Shown one piece after another: positions 1 to 11,044 of a DNA stretch of 64,000 nt (position 1 is the stretch's first letter; each line of letters starts with the position of its first letter). This DNA comes from Linanthus parryae (taxonomy: Eukaryota > Streptophyta > Magnoliopsida > Ericales > Polemoniaceae), in contig JALGPY010000009.1 of assembly GCA_023055425.1 (NCBI GenBank), forward strand, positions 20,915,775 through 20,979,774, read 5' to 3'. The notes beneath the pieces are model-generated. The model did not search any database. It had not been told where the DNA came from and was given only the letters and a program-made list of their open reading frames with translations. A program made the position numbers and the translations under genes.

Positions 1-1
1 C

Positions 2-733
2 TTTGGCATTGACTACATGAACACGGCTTCCCCTCGCCCAAATAATGGCAACTTCAATGTGTTTTGGGACTCCAATAGCCTCAGCCCAGCTCAAGTATCT
101 TCCATCAAGTACCGCCACAGAAACGTCAAGGTGGCGATGAGTCTTGGTGGCGATACTGTGAATGGTAAGTTCGTTTTCTTCAGTCCTGCATCGGTTACAT
201 CCTGGGTCAAAAATGCAGTTCAATCTATCACAAAGGTTGCAGAAGAGTATCATCTAGATGGGATAGATATCGATTACGAACATTTCAATAGCGATCCGGA
301 TACTTTTTCCGAGTGCATTGGGAAGTTAATCTTCTCCCTCAAGCAAAATAAGGTAATTTCATTCGTTTCAATAGCGCCATTCGACGAGGAATCTGTTCAG
401 CGTCAGTACTTGGCGCTGTGGAAGAAGTACGGCCATCTGATTGACTATGTTAACTTCCAATTTTACGCGTACGATAAAGGAACGACAATCCCTCAGTTCC
501 TGCAACACTTTGAGAAGCAAACTTTGAATTATAAAGGAGGGAACCTTTTGGTCAGCTTCGGGACCGATGACAGTGGGGGTTTGAGGCCTGGCAAAGATTT
601 TTTCAGGGCTTGCAGTATGTTGAAGAGTAAGGGTCAGCTTCATGGGATCTTTATTTGGTCAGCTGATGATTCGAAGAAGAACAATTTCCGTTTCGAGAAG
701 CAATCTCAAGATCTTTTAGCCAGCAAGAAATAA
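2..733 (+). CDS. GH18 chitinase-like protein (5' end outside window)
   Basis: The frame is open from the left edge, so the N-terminus lies upstream and the Met at 17 is probably internal. The visible 243 residues hold the glycoside hydrolase 18 signature: a strand ending SLGGD (about 130-160), then DGIDIDYE (257-280), matching DxxDxDxE with the catalytic Glu present. Downstream are the barrel strands YVNFQFYAY and [12 protein letters not shown]. The last strand reads [10 protein letters not shown]. The layout resembles plant chitinase 2-like, narbonin-like and RuBisCO-associated proteins, which are class III-type GH18 members and often secreted or vacuolar storage or defence proteins; some have lost activity. 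The intact acid motif allows chitin hydrolysis but does not prove it. No intron is visible. The stop is TAA at 731-733. Confidence 0.85.
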   Translation, partial: FGIDYMNTASPRPNNGNFNVFWDSNSLSPAQVSSIKYRHRNVKVAMSLGGDTVNGKFVFFSPASVTSWVKNAVQSITKVAEEYHLDGIDIDYEHFNSDPDTFSECIGKLIFSLKQNKVISFVSIAPFDEESVQRQYLALWKKYGHLIDYVNFQFYAYDKGTTIPQFLQHFEKQTLNYKGGNLLVSFGTDDSGGLRPGKDFFRACSMLKSKGQLHGIFIWSADDSKKNNFRFEKQSQDLLASKK

Positions 734-1124
734 CCCGTGCCTCAGGGCTCTACCTGCTCCACGAGTCCATTAGCCATATTAATGAATTAGTGTGAAATAA
801 TAGTCCCATTTTATAGATTGTAAGTCAAGCTTTGGCTCTCCCGGTTGCTGTTTATTCAGAGTTTTATTTATTTAATTTTATTTTGAGAAACAGTTATTCT
901 CATAGATCGAATTTGGGTTAAGAATTGATTCTCAAAAATAAAATTGGGTGAAGAATTACAATATCATTTTGGACTAGCCAGGCCCATCTTCTACCAAGGT
1001 CACGTACACGTCTAATTTAAAGAAATTTTTTAATGCTCCAAAAGAGCACCACGAGGTGCTCTACAACCAATAAGTATTAACTAGTCATTGACAGTTTTAT
1101 AATTGGTGCACTTTGATTCGTAGT
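734..1124. other. 3' flank of GH18 gene with short palindrome
   Basis: AT-rich sequence holding the 3' UTR and flank of the GH18 gene; no coding signal seen. A perfect hairpin (AGAGCACC-acga-GGTGCTCT) lies at 1043-1062. The last five bases (GTAGT, 1120-1124) are the left target-site copy of the LTR element that starts at 1125. Confidence 0.5.
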
Positions 1125-1562
1125 TGTTATGATCTGGACAGAGTTCAAGAACGATGATAAACGACGAAACAAGAACACAAGATGTAACGTGGTTCACTAG
1201 CGATGAGCTAGCTACCTCCACGACCCGAAAAATACCTTTTATTGGAGAGACACACCACGAATACAACCCACGACCTCAACCAATGCCTATACATGTTTAT
1301 ATAGACCTACTAGGCTTGCTTGGTCCCAAAGAATTGTCCAAAACATACCAAAAACGCATAAGGAAGCAATTATAAAATCCCCATCCCCTGTCCAGGTCAT
1401 GCAACTTGGTTTGAGGTCATGCGACCTCCCTGACAATGTTTTCTTCTTTTTTCTTTCTTCTCTTCGTCTTGATCCTTCATTTTGGCCTTGTTTCCTTTCC
1501 CTCTTCGTCGCCAACTCCTCGCCAAGCCTAAGTCCATTCAAGGCACCCCTAGATTCCCAACA
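1125..1562 (-). repeat. LTR of the outer non-autonomous element (uninterrupted copy)
   Basis: Starts TGTTAT and ends CCAACA (TG...CA). It aligns along its length with 2585-2724 plus 26425-26743, with scattered substitutions. Around 1254-1275 it keeps the uninterrupted sequence into which the Angela element inserted in the other LTR, giving an in-window empty site. Confidence 0.85.
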
Positions 1563-2584
1563 AATCTTCACTTTGCTTTGAATCGTCTCATCCACTTGCG
1601 CTTGAATTAGTCGGTTCTCTACAATAGCCCCAATATCACAAGTTGCTCCAACTTTGCCAAGTTCCTGCAGTGAGTGCCCCCAGCGATGCTCCAACTCCCG
1701 TCTAGTTCCTGCAAGCGAACCCTATCGATTCTCCAACTACAGCCGAATTCCTGCAATCGAATCATATGTTTGTTGTTCCAACTCACACCGAGTTCCTACA
1801 AAAAATTCGTTTGTTCTTCTGAGTCCCTACAACAAAATCCCCCCCCCCCCCACCTTGCTCCAATTCCCAACAAATTCATGCAACGTTTTGCAAAATTGCT
1901 CCACTCCCATCGAATTCCTGCAAAATCGGCCCCTTGCGCGCATCATACACGCCTCCCCTTCACGAGTCCCATTTCACGTGTCGTGTCTCTTGTCAGAGAC
2001 TCCCCTATTCCACCATCTGCCTCCTCCTCAAGAGCACAAATTCCCCCCTTTCCCCCCAACGGGGCCTAGAGAACTAGACCATCCTCCAAAGTACCCTCCT
2101 CCACCTGCAGCCAAACTTGCATATCCTGAGTTCATCCTTCGTCCACCGGTCTCTCTTTTCTCTACTGTTCAGACGTCACCGAAGTTTTCCTTGGCGGTCG
2201 TCATCGCGCCGAAACCCTGACTGTCTAAACCCCCATATGCATCCCTCTGCTGCATCCCCTCTTGCTGAGACTCAAACACAGCGGTGGTCGTTGTATCTTC
2301 TTCCTTCTCGTCAGTAACCAAGAGCAGCCAACGATCTTCGCGTTTTAATAGCGCACGTATCTCAATGTTCCCCAAACTGAAGCTGTTCCTCCCAGTGAAC
2401 TTGTCGATCTTGGTCACCGCGCCGGTCATCTTCTTTGCAGCTCCTTTTCCAGATTCAAAACCCCTGAACGTGTGCTCCACCTTGATCGCGAAACCATAAC
2501 TATGAATTTCACAAATTGTAAAATCCTAGCTCTATAACTCCACCTTGATCTGGGAACACCGAAACTTAAGCTCTGATACCAATT
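1563..2584 (-). pseudogene. Internal region of the outer element with gag N-terminal remnant
   Basis: On the minus strand, about 2340-2450 encodes the start of a copia gag: TKIDKFTGRNSFSLGNIEIR, then ALLKRE, matching the usual FxGRNNFSLW..KMRALL motif at the N-terminus of Tork/Retrofit-type gag. The rest is non-coding: no zinc knuckle, protease, integrase or RT. From about 1640 to 1960 there is an imperfect minisatellite of about 45 bp built around TCCAACTCnnnnCGAnTTCCTGCAA. This produces spurious proline-rich reading frames on the plus strand. The region ends at the primer site next to the LTR at 2585. Confidence 0.6.
2570..2582 (-). other. tRNA-Met primer binding site of the outer element
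   Basis: Reads TTGGTATCAGAGC on the minus strand, two bases from the LTR end at 2585. This is the standard initiator-tRNA-Met primer site and fixes the orientation of this element. Confidence 0.8.
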
Positions 2585-2724
2585 TGTTATAATCTGGGAA
2601 GAGCTCAAGAACAATGATAAACGACGAAACAAGAACACAAGATGTAACATGGTTCATTAGCGATGATCTAGCTACCTCCACGACCCAAAAAACCCCTTTT
2701 ATTGGAGAGAAACACCACGAATAC
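2585..2724 (-). repeat. LTR of the outer element, first part (interrupted at 2725)
   Basis: Homologous to 1125-1265. Broken by the Angela element; the last five bases (AATAC, 2720-2724) are the left copy of its target duplication. Confidence 0.85.
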
Positions 2725-2800
2725 TGTTGGAATAGATGCCCTAGATGCAATCTTATATTTAGTATGAACATTGTTTTGGCTAGAATATTCATTTATTATA

Positions 2801-4373
2801 GGGTAAAAGACACTGATCACCCCTGAGTTTAGGATTAATTCCACTCAGCTACCCTGTGTTTTGCATAAAGACAGGCTGCACTCATTTAACGGAATATTCC
2901 GTGGACACTTAGGACCCTTCTGTCATGTTCCGTTAGAAAAAGGAGATAATTGATTTTTTCGGACCGCATTACCCTCGTATACTTTTTTGGACTTTTTTTT
3001 GTTGTATCATCAAGAACAACAAATATCAACACCACCAAAAGAAAACATCATTCATTTTGAATCAAAAACATGAACAACACAAATAACAATTGAAGAACAT
3101 CTTTGAGGATGAACAAAACTACTGAAAACCCAGCAAAACAACTTATTTGCTACAACAACATCAAAATCAAATAAACAACTTCCCCTTCCAGAGCTCCTCA
3201 CAAAATTGGTGTTCATCCCCCACTCCATCCTCCCCCACAGAACTAGTCTTCATCCTCAGTCATCACCTTCAAGCTTCTGAAGCATAGGGTTTTCAGTGAA
3301 TGTTATCAGCTTCCCCTTCCATGGCTCATCACTGATCTCTGAGACTAAAACCCCAATAACTACAGAGACTTACAATCCAAAAGTGACATACTACCAGAGA
3401 CATGAACATACAGCAATACAATTCTTCAATTTACCTTTCGGTGTCAAATCATCAACCATTCTCTTCCATTGAAGCTCTTCAACTTGGCCATTTGATTTTC
3501 GCAGTCGTTCAGCGACCTGATGATGTCGTGGGAAAGCAAAGCTACGACGGCATTCGTCGCCTTACCCTCCTTCACCTTATCCCAAATACTCCTCGAATCG
3601 ATCCTTATCGTGCTTCAGAAATTTCTCCTTATAGAACTTCATCGCAATGGAAGTCACCACTGGTTAGCTCCGATTTAGACCTCCGGCAGATCTAGAGCTT
3701 TCCAAAGAGGGACGAGAACTTCCTTCCGGAGACGATTCATATTATGGGTTTCCCTCACGAGGGAATAGCTTCCTCGCGATGCTTTAACAGAGGAGAGTAT
3801 AGCGATCGAATGACAAATTGAGAGATGGGCACCACTTGGCGGCGAGGCTGATTTTGTTCCCGTGGCCGGAACTGAAGCTCTCCATGTCCGATTTGAGACA
3901 ATCGGAGAAGAGATCGGAGATCCGATCGAAGAGGTAATTAGGGTCTCGCTTGTACCTCTCGAACAGATTAATAGGTTGAAGGAGGAGGAGGAGGAGAGAG
4001 GAGGATATGAGGGGTGAAGAAGCCCAGATCTGTAGTGTGCCTGTGCTTATGCCTCTCCGGTGGACAGAGAGAGAAGAAGAATATTAAGGAGAACAAGGAA
4101 GAGGGGAGGCTGTTTACACAGCAAAAGAGGAGGGAAGAGAGAAAAAGGGGAAGAGAGAGACAGAGTAGGTTAGAAATGAAGGAGATAGAGATTAGGGTAA
4201 TATATATATATGAGGTAATTTTATAATATTTCAGGGGTAAAATTGTCTTTTTGTCCGTTCTGTTAGTCAACTGTTAGCTTCCATCCAAAAAATGTGCGGA
4301 CTGTCTTTTTCCAAAAACAGGGTAGTGGAGTGGAATTAACCCTAAACTCGGGGGTGGTCAGTGTCATTTACCC
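2801..4373. mobile_element. Pack-MULE-like Mutator element
   Basis: Terminal inverted repeats of about 85 bp start GGGTAAAAGACACTGATCAC at 2801 and, on the other strand from 4373, GGGTAAATGACACTGACCAC. A perfect 9-bp target duplication TTTATTATA (2792-2800, 4374-4382) is the Mutator signature. The 3' LTR of the host element has no such insert, which confirms the boundaries. The 1573-bp interior has no transposase but carries a fragment of a cellular gene on the minus strand. Confidence 0.88.
3470..3970 (-). pseudogene. Captured DUF2828-family gene fragment inside the MULE
   Basis: Minus-strand translation, across several frames, gives successive blocks of the plant DUF2828 (vWA-like, uncharacterised) family. 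From 3965 down these are FERYKRDPNYLFDRISDLFS, ISLAAKWCPSLNLSFDR, SIARKLFPRE, LRKEVLVPLWKALDLP, SIAMKFYKEKFLKHD and, near 3500, ALLSHDIIRSLND. The order is the family order. One stop interrupts the block before SIARK, and the frame changes at least twice more, so it cannot make protein. No introns are visible. The family assignment is from memory of conserved motifs. Confidence 0.7.
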
Positions 4374-5740
4374 TTTATTATATATTGTGATATTTAATAT
4401 AATGAAGTCCTTATATACAATGTGTTGTTTATCTTAAATATCCCTAGTCCACTATATCGATTAGTAGGACGATCAAATATAGACTAGTATTTGGGTAGAT
4501 TGATATGGAGATATCAAGTCCAACACATGGGTATGCATTAGGAGTAATGGCATACTAGATTGACCCACAACGAGAAGGATACATTAGATTATGTTAGAGT
4601 CACAATCGCTTCTCGTAGTGCTAATATAATTGCAATCCTTAGACTTGATGTCACTAGATACTAGTTGTGGAATATCGTGCTTTGATGTTATCAAACGTTA
4701 CACCGTAACTGGGTAATCATAAAGGTATTTATCGTGCATGATAGGAAGCAAGCTTAGAGATCGTAGTGATGTAGATAGGATTTTTCCCTCCCACATAATG
4801 GGAGTAAATATCCACGGTCACTCGAGGGATGAGGCTTATTGAATGTCTGGCCAGACTCAGATAAATCAATATGGAGATATTGATGTTATCTGCTCGCATA
4901 AGCATATTCTCAGGATCGAGGAACTATGGATTGGATATACGAGTGTAACTATTTATGTCTCGTGTCCAATCCGGATATGGAGACAAAGGGAAAGTGCAAT
5001 ATAAGATATTGGGCACAAGAGGTTTGTTGGGATCACTGACTATTTCTATTAGTTGGGTGGCATGGATGTGTTGCTAGACACCGCTCCATGTTAGTAATAA
5101 GTTACTACTAACTAGGTAGAAACCTATGGGGTCACACGTCAAATAGAGTAGAGCTGGATTTGGGATTAATTAATATGATTAATTAATAAGAAGGATCATT
5201 ATGCAATGCCTTACAAACTTAGTAGGACTAATTTGCAAGGAAAGGACTAATCCAAGTTCATGGAGAACTAGGAAGGGCCTTTATGGAAACAACAAGGAGT
5301 TGTTGGAGTATATAAAGGAGGCTCTAGCTTCCTTACCACTAAGTGAATGTTATTAAGACATAACACAAGATAGTGGGAGAGAACAAAAAGAGAGAGAGCA
5401 AGACAAGCTAGGGTTGACCGCCCCTAGCCGTCCGCCCTTCCCGTCGGCGTCAAAGAGGAGGCCGAACCCTCCTCTTTTCACCTCGTTGCTTGATTCCTTC
5501 TTCCCTCTTCCTCCGGTTCAACCTAGCACTTGTTGAAGGAAGAATCTAGATCTCACCTCTAGACGTGGATCAACCGTAGAGACGAGGACATCATTTTTCG
5601 TGTGATCTCTCAAACCAAAAGGTACACAATACTATGTCCCTTATCATGTTATGATATCTCCTCCTGACGATCCGTGGTGGGCTTTGAGTAGGATTAAATT
5701 TTTGTTATTCCGCTGCGTTACCTACGTCAAAACCGAACAG

Positions 5741-5753
5741 TGATATCAGAGCC
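5741..5753 (+). other. tRNA-Met primer binding site of the Angela element
   Basis: TGATATCAGAGCC one base after the LTR end; one mismatch from the canonical TGGTATCAGAGCC. Confidence 0.8.
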
Positions 5754-7384
5754 ACATGTCTTAGAGCATAACATGATTTTATGTGTTACGATTTCAGTTT
5801 ATACACCGTATTATTGTAATTACGCGAAAACTGAAAATATGATTCAATATAAACAAGATCTAATTTAACATTGGATGTTAGAATTGGTGAGTTTAATCAC
5901 ATGGAATGTGAATTATTGGGTTCTTGAAAGTTAGAGTTCATGGGCACATAGTTGAAAAGGAGTTTCAATTATGGAAACAATTTTATGGAAACATCCATAA
6001 GGAAACAACCAAACTTGGGCAACAAGCAAGAAGGGAAGGAGACTAGGGCCGAACCCTAGCCGTCCTCACCTCCCTCCTTGCGCGCCAAGAAAGACCGCGG
6101 GTCACATGGGGCGGCCGGCCTTGGGCCGGGCCGTGTGGCAGGTGGCGGTCCTCCTAGGGGTTCAGGCCTTGTTGGCTTGGACTCCTTGGACCGTTGTAAC
6201 CCTAATTACCCAAATTAATTAAAACTGAACAAGCGCGTTAAAATTGGTTTTAACTGTATTATGTGATTTGTTGTATGGTGGATGGATATGGCCTAGGATT
6301 GTAGATGTTTATTGCTTTGTGGTTTGGTTTACGGCCTGCGAGCTAATCCAATTAATGTAATAATTAATTGGGTTTTACGGCCTGCGATTCGTCTTCTCTC
6401 CTCGACATGTGAGGCTTTTATTATTTACTTATTCTAGATGTTAGGCTAGAATTATAAATATTTATATGATAGACAAGAGCATGGAGAAAAAGACCGGAGA
6501 ACCAAAGGAGCCAAAAGACAAAGAAGACACCCCCTAGGCGTGCGGATATGGTGGAGCACATGGAGATGAGCTTGTCACTTTAGGGCAATTGGATATTATC
6601 ATTGGCTTGATAATATCATTAGTCTAGGGGCCATATCCATGCCACATTTTTTTTGTGGATGTTTATTATTTATGTCTTGTTATTTATTTTTGTGTATATG
6701 GCGATACTAGGAAAACGTTAACAAGATAATAATAAACAAAGTCGGCCTTTTATTGTGGATTGCCCAATCCAAATAAGTAGATCATGTTGATTAGATCAAC
6801 CAAAAAATTAAAAGAACATTAAATCTCCCAATTAAATTTTGTGTTTTGCCTTCTCTTGTCAAAACACCCTTCATGATCAGGGTTCATTAAAATTCGGGCT
6901 TGCCAAAGCAAGGCAATTTTAATTTACCATGGTGTGTTGCGGACGACACAAGCTAGTAATGTGTGTATGTTGAAGCAAGATGTTGGACGCAACTGGGTAA
7001 GACTCAATTGGATTGATGAGCCTAGAGGCATGACGATTAGGCGTTATCCACCTAATCGTCAATTAGGCAACTGGGTAAGACTCAATTGGATAAAGAATAA
7101 AGAGTTATTCACCTAATTGGACCAAGAGTTGCATGGGATGTAATTTGAAAGGTCCCTACCTAAATAACCTATTCTTGGGTTACTTGCCAAAGCAAGCTCA
7201 AGAAGAAGTGAAAAAGGGATCTTGGACCCACTAGAAAATATAATGATATTTTCCGCATTAACGCTGAGGGCTATTAATCCGAGAAAAATAGTGGGAGCTA
7301 TATTTGATGATCTAGCCATTGTTGAATATAGTTAAATTGTTCAAAATACTAAAATTGCACATTTCACGTTTTGTAGAATTCCAA
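5754..7384 (+). other. Angela 5' leader with hairpin between direct repeats
   Basis: About 1.6 kb of non-coding leader upstream of gag. A 25-bp direct repeat starting GCAACTGGGTAAGACTCAAT occurs at 6989-7013 and 7067-7091. Between the copies lies a perfect 10-bp stem, GACGATTAGG (7032-7041) and CCTAATCGTC (7051-7060), with a 9-nt loop. BARE-type leaders are known to carry packaging and dimerisation signals, so this is a candidate; function is inferred. Confidence 0.5.
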
Positions 7385-7596
7385 ATGGCAAACAACAACG
7401 CATCGACTTCATCCCTACGATCTGTCCTTGAGAAGGATAAACTGTCTGGAACAAATTTCTTTGACTGGTACAAAAACTTAAGGATTGTCCTTAAGCAAGA
7501 AAAGAAGCTGTACGTCAGAAACATATTGATTATTCTAATGACGTGACTTGCCTCATGCTTTGCACCATGATTCCTGAGCTTCAAAAGCAGCACGAG
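7385..7596 (+). pseudogene. Angela gag, N-terminal part (split by a Sirevirus)
   Basis: Starts at ATG 7385 with MANNNASTSSLRSVLEKDKL and continues SGTNFFDWYKNLRIVL, the usual Angela/BARE gag opening. A frame change after about 7520, with apparent loss of part of the usual sequence, leads to VTCLMLCTMIPELQKQHE in another frame. At 7596 the codon series is broken by the Sirevirus. Reading continues at 17851 as NMEAYDMI, with the ACGAG target duplication counted once. This clean rejoining confirms the insertion. The frame change upstream would already have disabled this gag. Confidence 0.8.
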
Positions 7597-9108
7597 TGTT
7601 GAGTCAAGATACCCGAATGTGTTTTGGTTGGTAATTGTTTTGAGTGATGAAAGAAAAAAGGCTAAGACATAAGAAGCAAAGCATCTCAGTTATCTCAAGG
7701 CCTTGAGATATTGACTGAACTTCAAAGCCTTGAGTTATTCTATTCTACTATATGTTCTAACCATTCTGTGTTGCAGATTGGATATCTGATTATACAAATT
7801 AGTGGTTTACTGCATATACTCTTGGATTATACTATTTATATATCTAACACAATTGCAGATTATCAGAACAGGAAGAATCAAAGTTATCTGGGAATATCTT
7901 TGAAATTCTGTGAAGCAGGTTCAGAGCTCCAAGGCCTTGAGATGTGCCTTGAGCTGCTGAGAGTTTTTACAGAACTTAGTTGATTCTTTCTTGCAGGTTG
8001 TGATTCTTAGTATTGTGATTATTTTCTCACTTCTAAGTGTCTTAAACTTGTTTTTTCATGATTCATATGTTTTAGAAGATATACAGGTTATTGTTCTAAG
8101 TCTGTTAAACAGTTTTATCAGAAACTGCATAACCAAACAGTCATAGCACTGTTATCTGTCAGGATTTTGTTGTTGCTGTGTTTCAATGTTGTTGCAAGGT
8201 TGTTAAACGTGCAGGAGCAATCTCAAAAAACTCCAACGGATATCCACTTTAAGCTGTTTGAATTTCAGTTGAGAACAGAAAGAGGATTTGTAGGAACTGA
8301 GATCCTAAAATCTCTCATTCAGTTGCAGCTGTCGATAAAAGAGACTGGTTTGAATTTTGAAGGATGAGAGAGGCTTGCAGAATACTCAGAGAGGTGTGAC
8401 AAAAATCTTGGGAGATCATTCATTCAAACACACAATCATTCAAGCTTCATTCCACATTCCAGAAGATCAAATCAATCCAGTTTTCCAGAAGAACACATCC
8501 AGGCTTCAACAACTTATCTCCATACTGTGTTCTTCACTTGTACTTCTATTTGTGTATCTCTAGATTATATTAAACCTCACTTAACCTAGTGGTTGGTTGT
8601 TCAAGTGAACAACAAGAGGTTCTTGTTAGCTCAACAGTTAGTAGCTGGAACTAGATAGGTTTGGAACCACAAGCTGTATAGGTGTAAGAGAAATCACTTA
8701 GGCTTGAAGATCTAGGGTTGTTTCTGTGTGAGTAATAAGAAGTGTTTGCCCAATCCTGGTGGGATTAGATCCCTCAGGCAGAGATTAGGTCCATTGGGAC
8801 TGAACTCTGTAAATTGCTTTGTGTTCTTTACTTTACAGTTTGATTATTATCTGCTGCACACAACTCAAATCAAACTAGGGTTCAAAAGCTGTTTAGAATT
8901 GTTTACAGTTCAAGTCCTTGAAGCTTACTATTTTGCCTTTGTATGTTTCAGACAGTTTACTAAAATCTAAAGCCTTGAGATTTGAGTTTCACACAAAGTC
9001 TTTCTGTTAAATTTTAAGTTTTGCAAAAAGTTTTCATACTCTATTCAACCCCCCCCCCCCCTTCTAGAGTATTTAGGTCATGTATTTATTCTACATTACA
9101 CACTTTCA
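7597..9108 (+). repeat. 5' LTR of Sirevirus A
   Basis: 1512 bp, aligned throughout with 16348-17845, with a few percent difference by eye and a C-run (9050-9061) near its end. Contains CTCAAGGCCTTGAG at 7694-7707 and several imperfect copies (about 7722, 7929, 8970). Short open frames inside (for example 8357-8563) are repeated in the 3' LTR and are not genes. Confidence 0.92.
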
Positions 9109-9110
9109 AT

Positions 9111-9123
9111 TGGTATCAGAGCT
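9111..9123 (+). other. tRNA-Met primer binding site of Sirevirus A
   Basis: TGGTATCAGAGCT directly after the LTR end, preceded by two bases. Confidence 0.85.
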
Positions 9124-9159
9124 TGTGTCACTTTTTTTAGATCTAACAATCTGGTGACT

Positions 9160-11034
9160 ATGAGTAATGTAGGAGATGGTGGATTCTCACAAGGAAAGGC
9201 AGCCAACAGACCTGCATTGTTCTGTGGTGATAACTTCATGCCTTGGAAGGCATTGATGAAGATGTTCATCATAGATCAAGACATGGAACTATGGTCAATA
9301 GTTCAGAATGGTCCTCATGAGTACTACACTACAATTGATGGAGTCAGATGTATCTAGTATGAGGAAAATCTTTCAGTCACTGAACTGGAAAATGTATCAA
9401 AAAATTACAAGGTTATGAATCTGTTATACTGTGCTTTAAATGCAGATGAGTTCAACAGAGTATCAAACTGCAAGAGTGCCAAAGAAGTATGGGATAAACT
9501 GGTGGTTACATATGAAGGAACAAGCCAGGTTAAGCAGACAAAAATCAACATACTTCTGAGGCAATATGAGTTGTTCAAGATTAATTCAGATGTGACCATC
9601 AAGGAGATGTTCAAAAGATTCACTGATGTGGTGAACAATCTGGAGTCATTGGGAAAGAAGTTCTCAAATGAAGAGAAGGTCAGAAAGATTCTGAGAAGCT
9701 TGCCAAAAGCCAAGTGGGAGCCAAAGACAACATCCATTGAGGAAGCTCAGGACTTGAGTCTTCTTCAGCTAGATGATCTACAAGGAAAGCTGCTCACTCA
9801 TGAGATGTCTATAAAGGATGTGGAAGGTGATTTGAGTGAAAATATCAGGAACCTAGCACTTAAGGCAAAATACAGTGAAAAGTCTCAAAGCCTTGAGACT
9901 GAGGATGAACCTGATGATGAAGAGGCTTTAGCATTGATCTCCAAGGCCTTGGCCAGGATTCTCAAAAAGAAAAGAAACTCCGGTAACAAGGATTACAACC
10001 GAGAGAGATCAAGACCCTCAGGCAGCAAGGATTACAAAGGTAAATCTTCATCACAGTCACATAAAACTAAAGTAATGAATTGCTTTGAGTGTGGTGATGC
10101 AGATCATTTAGTAAGGGACTGTCCACAAAAGAAGAAAAACAGGAACTTTCAGAAGAAAGATAGTGACAACAGAAGGAAGAAAGCCATGATGGCTTCTTGG
10201 AGTGTTTCTGATTCATCAAGTGACTCAGAGACAGAAGAAGAGCAAGCAAACCTATGCTTCATGACAAATCATAATGAGGAAAATTCATTAGACAGACACA
10301 TTGAAGACATGGTAAAAAAATTACTTGCTTGTCCTTCTGATGTATTTCCTGAAATTCTAAAATGTATGTTTTTAAATGAGGAAAGTTATAGAAATGAGAT
10401 TTCTGCTTTAAAGATTAAGATTCATGAGCAGGTAAAAGAAAACCTGGACCTAGTGTTTTCAAACAAAACTGTTGAAGTTTCTAAGACAAAGCTGGAAAAA
10501 GACTTCAAGGCCTTGGACAGCAGGTTCAAAGTCTTGAAGGCACATATAAAAGAGGTTGTTGATCAAAACACTCTTTTAACTGAAAGATATGCTGATCTAA
10601 AGACTCATTCTGAGAATTTAGAACAACAGATCTGCTCTTTGACTGAGAAACTTCAAGAGTCCAAGAAGGTCCTAGCTAGGTTTACAGTCTCAGAACATAA
10701 TCTGAATCTCCTTCTTGGAGGAAGTCTGAAATCAATGCATAAAAGTGGGGTTGGCTATAATCCAAATTTTCCAAAGAAAAGCCAAACTACTTTTGTCAAA
10801 TCTGGTAGCAGACATTCTCCAAAATGTCATTACTGTGGAAAAATTGGTCATGTCAGATTAACTTGTCCCTTCAGAAGATCAGAACCTCGCATTATGAGGA
10901 ATACTTATCCTTATCAGCTTAAGGGACAGGTTAGGCAGATTTGGGTTCCAAAAGGAATTAGGCCACCAAATATGGCTGATTCTGAGTATGACTCAAAGTT
11001 ATGCACTTGGTCTAACAGCCTGTTAAGGCAATGA
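9160..11034 (+). pseudogene. Sirevirus A gag
   Basis: Capsid-nucleocapsid protein. ATG at 9160 (MSNVGDGGFSQG) is chosen over 9154 because the second Sirevirus aligns from this point. One in-frame TAG at 9355-9357 interrupts a frame that otherwise runs to 11034, about 624 codons. The gag core includes LLYCALNADEFNRV and the segment KAKWEPKTTSIEEAQDLSLL. A first CCHC knuckle CFECGDADHLVRDC lies near 10083-10124. A long coiled-coil-like stretch follows (about 10430-10680), then a second knuckle CHYCGKIGHVRLTC near 10826-10867, and the Sirevirus-type tail GIRPPNM. Two knuckles and the long coiled coil are typical of Sirevirus gag. CAAAGCCTTG or CAAGGCCTTG motifs encode SQSLE (about 9889) and FKALD (about 10508). 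Confidence 0.85.
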
Positions 11035-11044
11035 TTTGTTTTTG

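Larger units (their letters stand above)
2725..5739 (+). repeat. 5' LTR of the Angela element (carries a MULE)
   Basis: Matches the 3' LTR from 21520 with scattered substitutions, after removing the Mutator-like insert and its duplicated target (2801-4382). Ends GAACA at 5739, next to the primer site. A TATA-like box (TATATAAAGG) lies near 5310. Confidence 0.9.

Noticed and set aside
1654..2220. Plus-strand 188-residue proline- and cysteine-rich frame
   Set aside because: Product of the 45-bp minisatellite inside the LTR element; the meaningful frame (gag start) is on the other strand.
3402..3695. Plus-strand 97-residue frame in the MULE
   Set aside because: Antisense shadow of the captured DUF2828 fragment.
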